The position numbers and the translations under genes are program-made. 32,366 nt of DNA, from positions 1 through 32,366 of the forward strand of contig SMVT01000106.1 of assembly GCA_004357365.1 (NCBI GenBank), given 5' to 3'. A model generated the notes under the pieces. The model worked only from the letters and a program-made list of their open reading frames with translations. It searched no databases and was not told where the DNA came from. This stretch comes from Nitrospina sp. (GTDB lineage Bacteria; Nitrospinota; Nitrospinia; Nitrospinales; Nitrospinaceae). Below, piece by piece: positions 9,737 to 18,946 of the stretch (position 1 is the stretch's first letter; each line of letters opens with the position of its first letter).

Positions 9737-9985
9737 GTGTCCCAATTCAACAACGTTCGCAAAATTCGCGAATCCAAGATGATGAGCAAGGCCGAATTGG
9801 CTCGAAAAGCCGATGTTACGGTGCAGACCATCGACCGGATCGAAAAGGGGAACGATTGCCGTTTGGACACTAAGCGCAAGGTCATATTGGCCTTAGGGTA
9901 CAAATTGGGCGACCGGTCCAAGATTTTTGGGGACTTGGCAGAGACCGGGACCAGAAAGAAAAAAGGTCTGGCCAGCAGAAAATAA
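9737..9985 (+). CDS. Small XRE-family HTH protein preceding pilM
   Basis: FNNVRKIRESKMMSKAELARKADVTVQTIDRIEKGNDCRLDTKRKVILALGY is an HTH_XRE. GTG start with SD GGGGAGG. Confidence 0.8.
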   Translation: MSQFNNVRKIRESKMMSKAELARKADVTVQTIDRIEKGNDCRLDTKRKVILALGYKLGDRSKIFGDLAETGTRKKKGLASRK

Positions 9986-10049
9986 GCCGGGGCCGCACAA
10001 CGCGGCGCCAGATAAGCAGTTTCCTAACATGGAAGAATTCAGGAGTTAA

Positions 10050-11132
10050 TTGATGTTCCTTTCAGCCAAAACACCACTACTGGCAGTAGATATCGGGTCA
10101 AATTCCATCAAGGTGGGCCGGTTGCTGGGGACCCCGGGCAAATTCGAGTTGTCCAATTTTGGAATGATGCCGCTGGATCCCGAATCGGTGGTCGAAGGCG
10201 TGGTGCAGGATGAGGACCACGTGGTCGACGCATTGACCCGCCTGGTGCATGCCGAGAACGTGGACACGCCTTACGCCGTCGCCTCGGTGGCCGGCGAAGC
10301 GGTGATGATCAAGAAGATCAAGGTCCCCATGATGTCCAAGGAAGAGTTGGAGGAGTTCATTCCCCAGGAAGCGGAGCAATACATTCCTTTTGACATCGAC
10401 GATGTGCGAATCGACTTCCAGATTCTGGAAGGCGTGTCCACCATGGAGGAACATGAATTCGAGGAAGAGGAAGATAAGCAGGAGATTCTCCTGGTGGCGG
10501 TCCAGAATGAAATAATCGACAGCCGGTCCAACGTGTTGACTGCAGCGGGGCTCAAGCCGTGCATCATCGACCTGGATGTGTTTGCCATTGTCAATGCCAT
10601 CAGTATTTCCAGAAATCTTCAGGATATGGGATCAGTCGCCCTGATGGATCTGGGTGGCGCGTTCACCCATCTCAACATTCTTATGGACGGCGTGACGTCC
10701 TACACCCGGGACATTCCCATCGGACAGGATGCCTGCACGACCCAACTGATGGCCAAATATGAGATGGAATACAGAGAATCGGAAAGCATTAAAGTGGGAG
10801 CGATTCCCGAAGATGCCAACAAGGAAGAAATCATTGATTTGATCATCGAATCCTACGAACCCATTCTGGAAGAACTGCACAAGTCGTTCGAGTTCTTCAG
10901 CACCACCTCCAACAGCCAGGTCGAGCGGGCCTTTCTGTGCGGGGGCGGGGCTATGATTCCGGGTGTGGATGGACTTTTGTCGGACCGCCTGGGAGTGCCG
11001 GTGGAGATTTTCAATCCCCTCGAGGCGGTTAAATTGGGAGCCAGAAAATTTGATCCCCAAAGTCTGAGCCAAATGGCTCCTATGGCTACCGTGGCACTCG
11101 GTCTGGCCACCCGAAGGTTTGATTACATATGA
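10050..11132 (+). CDS. pilM: Type IV pilus assembly protein PilM
   Basis: LLAVDIGSNSIKVGRL, VALMDLGGAFTHLNIL, FLCGGGAMIPGVDGLL; actin-like ATPase heading a pil operon. Confidence 0.93.
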   Translation: MMFLSAKTPLLAVDIGSNSIKVGRLLGTPGKFELSNFGMMPLDPESVVEGVVQDEDHVVDALTRLVHAENVDTPYAVASVAGEAVMIKKIKVPMMSKEELEEFIPQEAEQYIPFDIDDVRIDFQILEGVSTMEEHEFEEEEDKQEILLVAVQNEIIDSRSNVLTAAGLKPCIIDLDVFAIVNAISISRNLQDMGSVALMDLGGAFTHLNILMDGVTSYTRDIPIGQDACTTQLMAKYEMEYRESESIKVGAIPEDANKEEIIDLIIESYEPILEELHKSFEFFSTTSNSQVERAFLCGGGAMIPGVDGLLSDRLGVPVEIFNPLEAVKLGARKFDPQSLSQMAPMATVALGLATRRFDYI

Positions 11133-11764
11133 TTACGATCAATCTATACGATTATAAAACACTCGTCCGCGATGTCGGCATCCAGAAGAACCTGACCTGG
11201 GTGGCCATGGGGGTTACGATTTCCTCCCTCTTGTGCTTCATGATCTGGATATTCCAGAACATCCTGATCGGAGGCCTGGGAAGCGATTTGGCCGAATTGG
11301 AAACCCAGGTGGCCACCGCCACGCCGGACTATAACGTCGTCCAAAAGATGAAAGCCCAGAAAAAGAAATACGGGGAAATTATCACTGGCATCGATAAGTT
11401 GCGGTCGGGCCAGGCGCACACCACGGAATTTCTGGAGGACATGGGCCGGGCGATTCCGGAAGGCGTCTGGCTGAAATCCGTACAGCAGATGGATATGGAA
11501 GAAATCATGAAAGAGAAGATTCCATTTTTGTTTATTTCTTATGACAAAAAAAGCAAAAAAAAGGGGAAGGGAGACAGGTTCATCGAGTTGAAAGGCGTTT
11601 CCCAAAACGATCAACCGATTGTTCACTTCCTCGAGCAATTGAGAGCGTTTCCGTATATTGACGCCGTGGTGCTCCATGAGTCAAGCCGGAAATGGATCGA
11701 AAACGTACCGGTACAGGAATTTTCGATTTATTGTCATTTTCTGAAACCCGAATCTGCTGCCTGA
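11129..11764 (+). CDS. pilN: Type IV pilus assembly protein PilN
   Basis: MITINLYDYK... start, single N-terminal TM, coiled coil, 'IPEGVWLKSV' fimbrial-assembly motif. ATGA overlap with pilM. Confidence 0.85.
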   Translation: MITINLYDYKTLVRDVGIQKNLTWVAMGVTISSLLCFMIWIFQNILIGGLGSDLAELETQVATATPDYNVVQKMKAQKKKYGEIITGIDKLRSGQAHTTEFLEDMGRAIPEGVWLKSVQQMDMEEIMKEKIPFLFISYDKKSKKKGKGDRFIELKGVSQNDQPIVHFLEQLRAFPYIDAVVLHESSRKWIENVPVQEFSIYCHFLKPESAA

Positions 11765-11774
11765 AGGTGGATGA

Positions 11775-12422
11775 ATGAATCTGAACAAGTTGTTTGACAA
11801 AATACCTTACGGGACCTTCGCCAATTTCACGCCCGCGCATTTTTGGGGGATGGGCGCCGCGCTGGTCGTGGCGATCGTGGTGGCCAGTTATTTTCTGTTG
11901 CTCAGCCCCAATATCGATGAGATGGCGCAACTGGATAATAAAATAGAGGAGGCCAGCAAAAAGCTGGACCTCTACCTGACCGAGGGGGCTAAAAAAGAGG
12001 CGATCACCAAAGAGGTGGCGGCGCTTTCCGGAACCCTGGTGGAGAAAAAACGTCAACTGCCTCTGGCCAGCGAGGTCCCGCAACTGATTCATAAAATCGC
12101 CGACATTGGAGAGCTTCTGGGCCTGGATATTGTCGCCTTTAAACTGGAGCCGGCCAAAGACAATGATTTCTACAAATCCATTCCGCTGTCCGTGACGGTT
12201 GCCGGGAACTATTACCAGACAGCCGGATTTTTCGATGCCCTGCAGAACCTGTTGCGGGTCGTAAACATCGAAAAATTCACAATGGGCCTGAAGCCGGGTT
12301 TCAAGATCGTCACCAATGAGGAAGGCGAACCGGAGCAGGAGCAGATCAAAATCCTGCAAACGGAAATCAGCGCCAGCACGTTTGCTTATATCGAAGGTTC
12401 CGAGTTGTCAGACAAAAAGTAA
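11775..12422 (+). CDS. pilO: Type IV pilus inner-membrane protein PilO
   Basis: Position after pilN; one TM, coiled coil, LPLASEVPQLIHKIADIGELLGLDIVAFKLEP motif. Confidence 0.85.
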   Translation: MNLNKLFDKIPYGTFANFTPAHFWGMGAALVVAIVVASYFLLLSPNIDEMAQLDNKIEEASKKLDLYLTEGAKKEAITKEVAALSGTLVEKKRQLPLASEVPQLIHKIADIGELLGLDIVAFKLEPAKDNDFYKSIPLSVTVAGNYYQTAGFFDALQNLLRVVNIEKFTMGLKPGFKIVTNEEGEPEQEQIKILQTEISASTFAYIEGSELSDKK

Positions 12423-12427
12423 AAATA

Positions 12428-13987
12428 ATGACCGCCATGAATGGGCACTCAATGAATCAATTAATGAAAATCAATAAAAAGTTCATCGTTGTTCTGGCGA
12501 TCGGGATGTGGGTTGCCACCCATAGCCTGTGGGGTGCGGATGCGTGGGCCAAGGCCAGCTCGAAAACCAAGCGAAGCCTGTCTCAAGAGTTGTATAACGT
12601 CGGTGGATTTGGCCGGGAAAAGCGAATCTTGTCCAAAAAAAGAGTGACCCCCAACATGCTTACCCAGCCGAGAATCCTGCGCGCTTTGGGAATGTCCAAC
12701 GAGCATGTGGCACTGGTCAATGATGTTTACAAACGTACGTTCAAGGCGAGTGACTTTTACAGTAAGAAATTAAAGCAGATTCGAAATAATTATAATCGCC
12801 GCCACATCACACAGAGCATCCGGTTTTTCCGGTCCGCCGTAGGGCGGAAATTTGTTCGCCTCAACGCCCAGAAATTGACCAAAAGCCAGAGGGCATACCA
12901 TAACTTTTTAAACAAAGTTGTTAAAAAGATGCCTAAAAATAAGCGCCTTCAACTTTTTGATCAGTTCGAGCGGGCCGTGAACGGAGTCGACCAGCTGTTC
13001 GATTACCAGAGCTCCATTCTGCGCCTGACCAACCCGGTGAATCGGCAGTTCAATGCCCCTCATGCGGATGTCCTGGTCAACCGGTTGCGGTCGGAACTCA
13101 GGGAGCAATTCCGCTCTTGGATGATACTGCGGTATATGTTCGATTACCAGTCGCTGTCCAACCGTGAACTCAAAAAACTGGTGGCTTTTTTCCGGTCTCC
13201 TGCAGGCCAATGGTTCAACAGTGTGGACCATAAGGGGAACCTCGCCGGGTTTGCCACCATCAATCGGAAAGCTCTGAGACGAATGGAAAAAATTCTCCGG
13301 GTTTTGGAATCCGGGCGCCAGGATATCCAGACCACCAAAGTGGTGTTTGCGCCCGGTCTTCGGTATATGTTTTCTGAGAAGCGCGATCCGTTTGATCCCC
13401 TGATCGTTCCTGAGGAAGAGAAAAAGAAGAAAAAAGGGAAGAGAGCGCCCGGCGCCGCGCCTAAGCCGAAAGACGGTAAACCCACGCAGTCGGCCGTGGT
13501 GGTCCTGGCAACCAAAATCGACGGCCTGCCGGCTATTCCTTTTGAATTGTACCGGAGAATCAAGGAAAGCAACCCGCGGCTGTATTCGGACCTGGAATAC
13601 TACGGAGCGCTGTTCAGAAACAAAAGAGGCCTGCAAGGTATGAAAATGTCCGAGCTTGAGGAAGAAATCAAGCAGTACAACAAATTGATCAATAGAGCAC
13701 GCGAGGAAACCGAACTGTTGGTGCAAACACCGTTGCAGTCCCGTTTTGGCCAATTGAGGCTCGCCGGAGTGATCTGGGATGAACAGGAAACCGTGGGTCT
13801 GATTCAAACTCCGGATGGTAAGGGCCATACCATCCGCGTGGGATCCTTTGTCGGCCCGGATTTCGGCGTGGTTCAATCCATCGGGCTGGACCGGGTGGTC
13901 GTGCTGGAACAGCTTCGAAAATATGATGGAAAAATTATTACACAAACACGATTTATTGAATTTCCCAAACCAGACGAAGAGGAGTGA
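12428..13987 (+). CDS. PilP-like pilus assembly protein with large N-terminal extension and internal insertion
   Basis: C-terminus LQSRFGQLRLAGVIWDEQETVGLIQTPDGKGHTIRVGSFVG... is the PilP beta domain and EKRDPFDPL is the PilP RDPF motif. It lies between pilO and pilQ. The N-terminal ~290 aa are extra. Confidence 0.8.
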   Translation: MTAMNGHSMNQLMKINKKFIVVLAIGMWVATHSLWGADAWAKASSKTKRSLSQELYNVGGFGREKRILSKKRVTPNMLTQPRILRALGMSNEHVALVNDVYKRTFKASDFYSKKLKQIRNNYNRRHITQSIRFFRSAVGRKFVRLNAQKLTKSQRAYHNFLNKVVKKMPKNKRLQLFDQFERAVNGVDQLFDYQSSILRLTNPVNRQFNAPHADVLVNRLRSELREQFRSWMILRYMFDYQSLSNRELKKLVAFFRSPAGQWFNSVDHKGNLAGFATINRKALRRMEKILRVLESGRQDIQTTKVVFAPGLRYMFSEKRDPFDPLIVPEEEKKKKKGKRAPGAAPKPKDGKPTQSAVVVLATKIDGLPAIPFELYRRIKESNPRLYSDLEYYGALFRNKRGLQGMKMSELEEEIKQYNKLINRAREETELLVQTPLQSRFGQLRLAGVIWDEQETVGLIQTPDGKGHTIRVGSFVGPDFGVVQSIGLDRVVVLEQLRKYDGKIITQTRFIEFPKPDEEE

Positions 13988-13996
13988 GGACGTATC

Positions 13997-15961
13997 GTGA
14001 ATACACCAATTAAAAGTCAATTCATGTTTGGTTTGATTGCCATAATCCTCGGAGCGGGTCTGGTTCTTTCAACTGTTTATGGTGCCCAGGCGGACACCGG
14101 CTCAGGGAAGACCGCCCAATCTGCAATTGGAAACAAGGCGGTCGCCAAAAAATCGATTCAAATCATCCCGGCCAAGGGCAGTATGTCGCAAAGAATGCTG
14201 ATGGCGCAGGCGGCGGCAGACACGCCTGCCGGAACGCTGTCCCGCATTATCGATTTGCAGACCGCGCAGGAGAACGGCGAGGTTTCCATTCGGTTAAGGG
14301 CCTCACAGGGTTTGGAATACACCGCGTTCAAACTGGTGGATCCATTGCGTTTGGTGCTCGATTTCCCCAATATGGAAAAAGGTGAATTGAGCGGGATCAT
14401 GGAAGTGAATCAGGGCGTGGTCAATACCATCAAGCCTCTCTATTTTGAAGAAGCGAAGGTGTTGCGGTTGGAAATCGGGCTCAATAAAGCCGCCTCTTAC
14501 GAAATCCTCCGCCCCAGTTCCTACGAGATGGTAATTCGACTGAAAGACACCAGCGCGCCGGTCCTGGAAGCGCAGGCGCCGCCGGAACAACCGGACGCCG
14601 CTCCCGGACCGGAACCCATGGCGATGGCCCAAAGCGAACCGGCCACCGAACAGGACCTCCCGTTGGGAAGCAATGCCGCGGAGATGGATTCCTGTGCGCC
14701 CCTGTTGGGAGGTGTGAAAGACAGCTTCTCGATGGATTTCCAAAACGCCAATATCAAAAACATCTTCCGCATTATTGCGGAAGTCAGCGGATTCAACCTG
14801 GTGCTGTCTCCGGATGTCGCCGGCGAGGTGAACATCCGCCTGATCGATGTTCCGTGGAACCAGGCGTTTGAAATCATCCTGGAAAACAACGCTCTGGGAC
14901 GGTTGTGCGAAGGCAACATCATCCGCATCGTTCCCAATGCAACCCTGTTGGCCGCGCAGGTGGCCGAACCGTTGATCACGGAGATGATTCGGATCAATTA
15001 TGCCGATATCGCCGAAATGATCAAAAACCTGCAGGGGTTGAAGAGTCCCAGAGGCAGCATCATCGCCGATGTCCGGACCAATACCCTGATCTTGACCGAT
15101 ATTCCGGACAAAGTGGAAGAGATGATCTCGGTGATCAAAACCCTGGACGTGAGAACCCCGCAGGTAATGATCGAAGCCAAAATTATTGAAGTGGTAAGAG
15201 GTTATTCTCAGGAAATTGGAATTGAGTGGGGCTTCTTTACGGAAAGAGTTAATTTTGGTAGAACCGACGGTTTCCCCGCTGTCATTACGACGGGTGGCGA
15301 CCGTTTTGTCCGATTCCAGGACGATCAGGATGTTATTGACAATGGTGGACGCGATCCCGGGTTTGTTGTGGATTTGGGCACCGCCGGCACGCCCGCGGGT
15401 CAATTCGGTATCCTGCTTTCAACCTTTAATTCGGACCATATGTTGGACATCCAATTGGAAGCTTTGGAAGAGCAGGGTAAATCCCGGACTATCGCCAATC
15501 CCAAAATCACCACCCTGGATAACAAAGAAGCCAAAATCCAGAGTGGCCAGCGGATTCCCGTGCAGACGTCGTCGGCCAACGAAGGCACCAAGGTGCAGTT
15601 CGTGGATGCCAACCTGGAACTCAGGGTGACGCCGCATATCACTGCGGATGAGCACATCTATATGAAAATCCTCGCCACCCAGAACAACGCCGACTTCGGT
15701 AATACTGTTCTCGGTATCCCGACCATCATCACCAAGGAAGCCTCTACGGAAGTTCTGGTGGCCAACGGCGCCACCACGGTGTTGGGCGGGCTCTATCAGA
15801 AAGCGACCTCGGAAAGTAGTAGAAGTGTCCCTTTCTTTTCCGATATTCCCATCATCGGTTATCTGTTCAAAAACCGGGCCGAGACCGACGACATTTCCGA
15901 ATTGCTGATTTTCGTGACTCCCACCATCGTGAGGAGTGATATGTCGTTCTCCAAAAGATGA
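13997..15961 (+). CDS. pilQ: Type IV pilus secretin PilQ
   Basis: AMIN domain (VSIRLRASQGLEYTAFKLVDPLRLVLDFPN), STN (FSMDFQNANIKNIFRIIAEVSGFNLVLSPDV), secretin (GKSRTIANPKITTLDNKEAKIQSGQRIPV). GTG start. Confidence 0.93.
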   Translation: MNTPIKSQFMFGLIAIILGAGLVLSTVYGAQADTGSGKTAQSAIGNKAVAKKSIQIIPAKGSMSQRMLMAQAAADTPAGTLSRIIDLQTAQENGEVSIRLRASQGLEYTAFKLVDPLRLVLDFPNMEKGELSGIMEVNQGVVNTIKPLYFEEAKVLRLEIGLNKAASYEILRPSSYEMVIRLKDTSAPVLEAQAPPEQPDAAPGPEPMAMAQSEPATEQDLPLGSNAAEMDSCAPLLGGVKDSFSMDFQNANIKNIFRIIAEVSGFNLVLSPDVAGEVNIRLIDVPWNQAFEIILENNALGRLCEGNIIRIVPNATLLAAQVAEPLITEMIRINYADIAEMIKNLQGLKSPRGSIIADVRTNTLILTDIPDKVEEMISVIKTLDVRTPQVMIEAKIIEVVRGYSQEIGIEWGFFTERVNFGRTDGFPAVITTGGDRFVRFQDDQDVIDNGGRDPGFVVDLGTAGTPAGQFGILLSTFNSDHMLDIQLEALEEQGKSRTIANPKITTLDNKEAKIQSGQRIPVQTSSANEGTKVQFVDANLELRVTPHITADEHIYMKILATQNNADFGNTVLGIPTIITKEASTEVLVANGATTVLGGLYQKATSESSRSVPFFSDIPIIGYLFKNRAETDDISELLIFVTPTIVRSDMSFSKR

Positions 15962-17034
15962 AACAACTGAAGATCGATCTGGCCGACAGGAGCTACAACA
16001 TCCTGATCGGCCGGAACCTTCTTACCCGCTTGGGCGATCATCTCTCACATCTCAAATCGGCCCGCCGGGCGTTGGTGGTCACGAATCCCGCAATCAACCC
16101 GCTCTACGGGAAAGCTGTGTCCGAAGGACTCCAGAGCGCCGGCCTGGCCGTAGAATGTGTGGAAATCCCCGAGGGCGAAACCCATAAAACCCTGCAGGAC
16201 GCCCAGACCGTTTACAATCATCTGATCGCAAACCAGTACGACCGCAACACCCTGCTGGTGGCTTTGGGCGGGGGAGTCATCGGCGATCTTACCGGATTCG
16301 TTGCGGCGACATTTTTGAGAGGGGTGTCTTACATCCAGGTGCCCACCACACTCCTGTCACAAGTGGACAGCAGTGTGGGCGGGAAAACCGCCGTCAACCA
16401 TCCCCAGGGGAAAAACCTGATCGGCGCCTTTTATCAGCCCCGGCTGGTGGCGATCGATCTCGACACCCTGAGTTCCCTGCCGGCCGATGAATTCCGCGCG
16501 GGCATGGCTGAAGTCATCAAGTACGGCGTCATTGCCGATCCCCAACTGTTCGCCTTCCTGGAGAAGAACTCCGAGAAAATCCTGGCGAAGGATACCGAGT
16601 GCCTGGCCGCCATCATCGAAACCTCCTGCGCCATCAAGGCCCGCGTGGTGGAACAGGACGAACGGGAAAGCAGTTACCGCATGATCCTCAACTTCGGCCA
16701 CACCCTGGGACACGCCATCGAGGCGTTGACCCATTACTCCCGTTACAAGCACGGCGAGGCGGTGGCTATCGGCATGGTTTACGCCGCCAAACTGTCCCGC
16801 CAGCTGGGCCATTGCTCCGCTGACGTGGTGGGCCAAATCGCGGCTCAGGTCGAGCGGTTCGGCCTGCCCTCCGGCCTGCCGGAATTTTCCGCCGCAGACT
16901 ACATCGAAACCCTGTACCGGGATAAAAAAGTCCACGACAAAAACATCCGCTTCATTCTGGTCAAAGACATCGGCACCGTGGAAATCGTCGACCGCGTCTC
17001 CGAAGCGGATATCGAGAAAGCCCTGACCGCCTGA
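15958..17034 (+). CDS. aroB: 3-dehydroquinate synthase
   Basis: EGETHKTL, ALGGGVIGDLTGFVAATFLRGVSYIQVPTTLLSQVDSSVGGKTAVNHPQGKN; ATGA overlap with pilQ. Confidence 0.95.
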   Translation: MKQLKIDLADRSYNILIGRNLLTRLGDHLSHLKSARRALVVTNPAINPLYGKAVSEGLQSAGLAVECVEIPEGETHKTLQDAQTVYNHLIANQYDRNTLLVALGGGVIGDLTGFVAATFLRGVSYIQVPTTLLSQVDSSVGGKTAVNHPQGKNLIGAFYQPRLVAIDLDTLSSLPADEFRAGMAEVIKYGVIADPQLFAFLEKNSEKILAKDTECLAAIIETSCAIKARVVEQDERESSYRMILNFGHTLGHAIEALTHYSRYKHGEAVAIGMVYAAKLSRQLGHCSADVVGQIAAQVERFGLPSGLPEFSAADYIETLYRDKKVHDKNIRFILVKDIGTVEIVDRVSEADIEKALTA

Positions 17035-17269
17035 TCCAAGTGGCGTCCCACGTCCCCCTTGGGGCATCTTGACTTCCCCCCACCTTTTGTTATATTCGAA
17101 AGTGGAGTTCATTTCCCGTTGAAAGCATCTCGTTCAACGGTCCCGAAAGCGCGCCCCGGCACGCATTCAAAAGCATCAAACCCCACCAGTTTCCTGGATT
17201 GGGAGGCGGCATGATCCTGTCTTCAATGCATCACCGTTTGCATCACACCTGAAGGGTCGGAGGTGTCCC

Positions 17270-18757
17270 ATGGCAAAATTATTCAAAAACCACATCAATG
17301 GCAAATGGAAGGCCTCTGCCAGCGGAGAAATATTTGAAAACGTGAACCCCGCCAACTGCAACGAAGTGGTGGGACGGTTCCAGAAATCCAACGCCAAAGA
17401 CGTCAACGAAGCTATCGCCGCCGCCGAAGCGGCGCTTCCAAAATGGCGCGCCACCCCGGCTCCCAAGCGCGGTGAAATTCTGTTTAAAGTCGCCGAACTG
17501 CTTCTCAAGAACAAAGAATCCCTGGCGCGGGACATGACCCGCGAAATGGGCAAGGTCATCACCGAAACCCGCGGCGACGTGCAGGAGGCCATCGACCTCA
17601 CCTACTACACCGCCGGGGAAGGGCGGCGCCTGCTCGGCGAAACCGTTCCCTCCGAACTCAAAAACAAATTCTGCATGTCCGTGCGCATGCCCGTCGGCAT
17701 CGTTGCCGCTATCACCCCGTGGAATTTCCCCATCGCCATCCCGTCGTGGAAGCTGATTCCCGCGCTGATCTGCGGCAACACCGTGGTCATCAAACCGGCG
17801 ACGGACACGCCGCTGTCGGTCGTCAACTTCGTCAAAATTTTTGAACAGGCCGGCCTGCCCCCCGGCGTGCTCAACCTGGTCACCGGCTCCGGCACCGAAG
17901 TCGGCACGCCCATGATCGAACATGACAAGGTCAACCTCGTCTCCTTTACCGGGTCGACCGATACCGGCGCGGTGATCGCCTCCACCTGCGCTCGCAATAT
18001 GAAGCAGTATTCGCTGGAGATGGGCGGCAAGAACGCCATTATCGTGATGGACGACGCCGACCTCGATCTGGCGGTGGAAGGCGTCCTCTTCGGCGCCTTC
18101 GGCACCACCGGGCAACGGTGCACCGCCTGCAGCCGCGTTATCGCCCACAAAAAAATCGTGAAAAAATTCACCGACCTGCTGGTCAAGCGTACCCGGTCGC
18201 TGAAGCTGGGCGACGGCCTGCTCGCCAAAACCGACATCGGGCCCCTCATCAACGAAAGCCAGCGCACCAAGGTGCACAACTACGTACAGATCGGCAAGAA
18301 CGAAGGCGCCAAACTGCTCATCGGCGGCAACTACGCCACCGGCAAGGGTTGCAAGAACGGATCATTTTACCAGCCGACGATCTTCGCCGACGTGGCTTCC
18401 AAAATGCGCATCGCCCAGGAGGAAATTTTCGGGCCGGTGCTCTGCATCATCCCCTGCAACAGCTTCGAGCAGGCGGTGGAGATCGTCAACGATTCCAAAT
18501 TCGGCCTGTCGTCCGCCATTTACACGCGTGACGTCAACCGGGCCTTCCAGGCTATGGAGACTCTGGATACCGGAATCACTTACATCAACGCGTCGACCAT
18601 CGGCGCGGAAATCCAACTGCCGTTCGGCGGCACCAAGGGCACCGGTAACGGCCACCGCGAGGCGGGCACAGCGGCGCTCGAAATCTTCTCCGAATGGAAA
18701 TCGGTCTACGTCGATTACAGCGGCAAACTGCAGAAAGCCCAGATCGAGCACGATTGA
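17270..18757 (+). CDS. NAD(P)-dependent aldehyde dehydrogenase family protein
   Basis: [64 protein letters not shown] (catalytic Cys). Good SD (GGAGGTGTCCCATG). Confidence 0.92.
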   Translation: MAKLFKNHINGKWKASASGEIFENVNPANCNEVVGRFQKSNAKDVNEAIAAAEAALPKWRATPAPKRGEILFKVAELLLKNKESLARDMTREMGKVITETRGDVQEAIDLTYYTAGEGRRLLGETVPSELKNKFCMSVRMPVGIVAAITPWNFPIAIPSWKLIPALICGNTVVIKPATDTPLSVVNFVKIFEQAGLPPGVLNLVTGSGTEVGTPMIEHDKVNLVSFTGSTDTGAVIASTCARNMKQYSLEMGGKNAIIVMDDADLDLAVEGVLFGAFGTTGQRCTACSRVIAHKKIVKKFTDLLVKRTRSLKLGDGLLAKTDIGPLINESQRTKVHNYVQIGKNEGAKLLIGGNYATGKGCKNGSFYQPTIFADVASKMRIAQEEIFGPVLCIIPCNSFEQAVEIVNDSKFGLSSAIYTRDVNRAFQAMETLDTGITYINASTIGAEIQLPFGGTKGTGNGHREAGTAALEIFSEWKSVYVDYSGKLQKAQIEHD

Positions 18758-18801
18758 TCGTTAATTAAAACAATAGACAGGATCAAGGATTAAGGAAAAA
18801 G

Positions 18802-18866
18802 CCCCCCAGCCCCCTTCGGAGAAGGGGGAGCTTTTATCCCCCCTTGTAAAGAGGGTTAGGGGGGAT
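18802..18866. repeat. Imperfect inverted repeat, CCCCCCAGCCCCC...GGGTTAGGGGGG type
   Basis: CCCCCCAGCCCCCTTCGGAGAAGGGGGAGC ... CCCCCCTTGTAAAGAGGGTTAGGGGGG; the two halves are imperfect reverse complements and each half can itself fold. Confidence 0.7.
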
Positions 18867-18894
18867 TCCTTCTCTTGATTTTTATTTGAAGAGC

Positions 18895-18928
18895 CTGGCC
18901 TGAGCTTGCCGAAGGAAAGAATCTGGGT
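18895..18928. repeat. Partial 'GCCTGAGC...CGAAGG..AGAATCT' dispersed intergenic repeat
   Basis: GGCCTGAGCTTGCCGAAGGAAAGAATCTGG; related to the repeat on the other side of the MBL gene. Confidence 0.55.
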
Positions 18929-18946
18929 GTTAGGTTCCCGCCGGGC

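Noticed and set aside
12908-15403. Antisense ORFs of 370 aa (12908..14020) and 366 aa (14303..15403) opposite the pilP-like gene and pilQ
   Set aside because: Opposite strands encode recognisable PilP/PilQ domains; the antisense products show no domain-like composition.
17279-18277. 332-aa antisense ORF opposite the aldehyde dehydrogenase gene
   Set aside because: Gly/Asp/His-rich shadow of a GC-rich gene; the sense strand is unambiguous.
18802-18866. C/G-rich inverted repeat considered as the aldehyde dehydrogenase terminator
   Set aside because: No U-run directly after the stem; it fits a dispersed repeat better.
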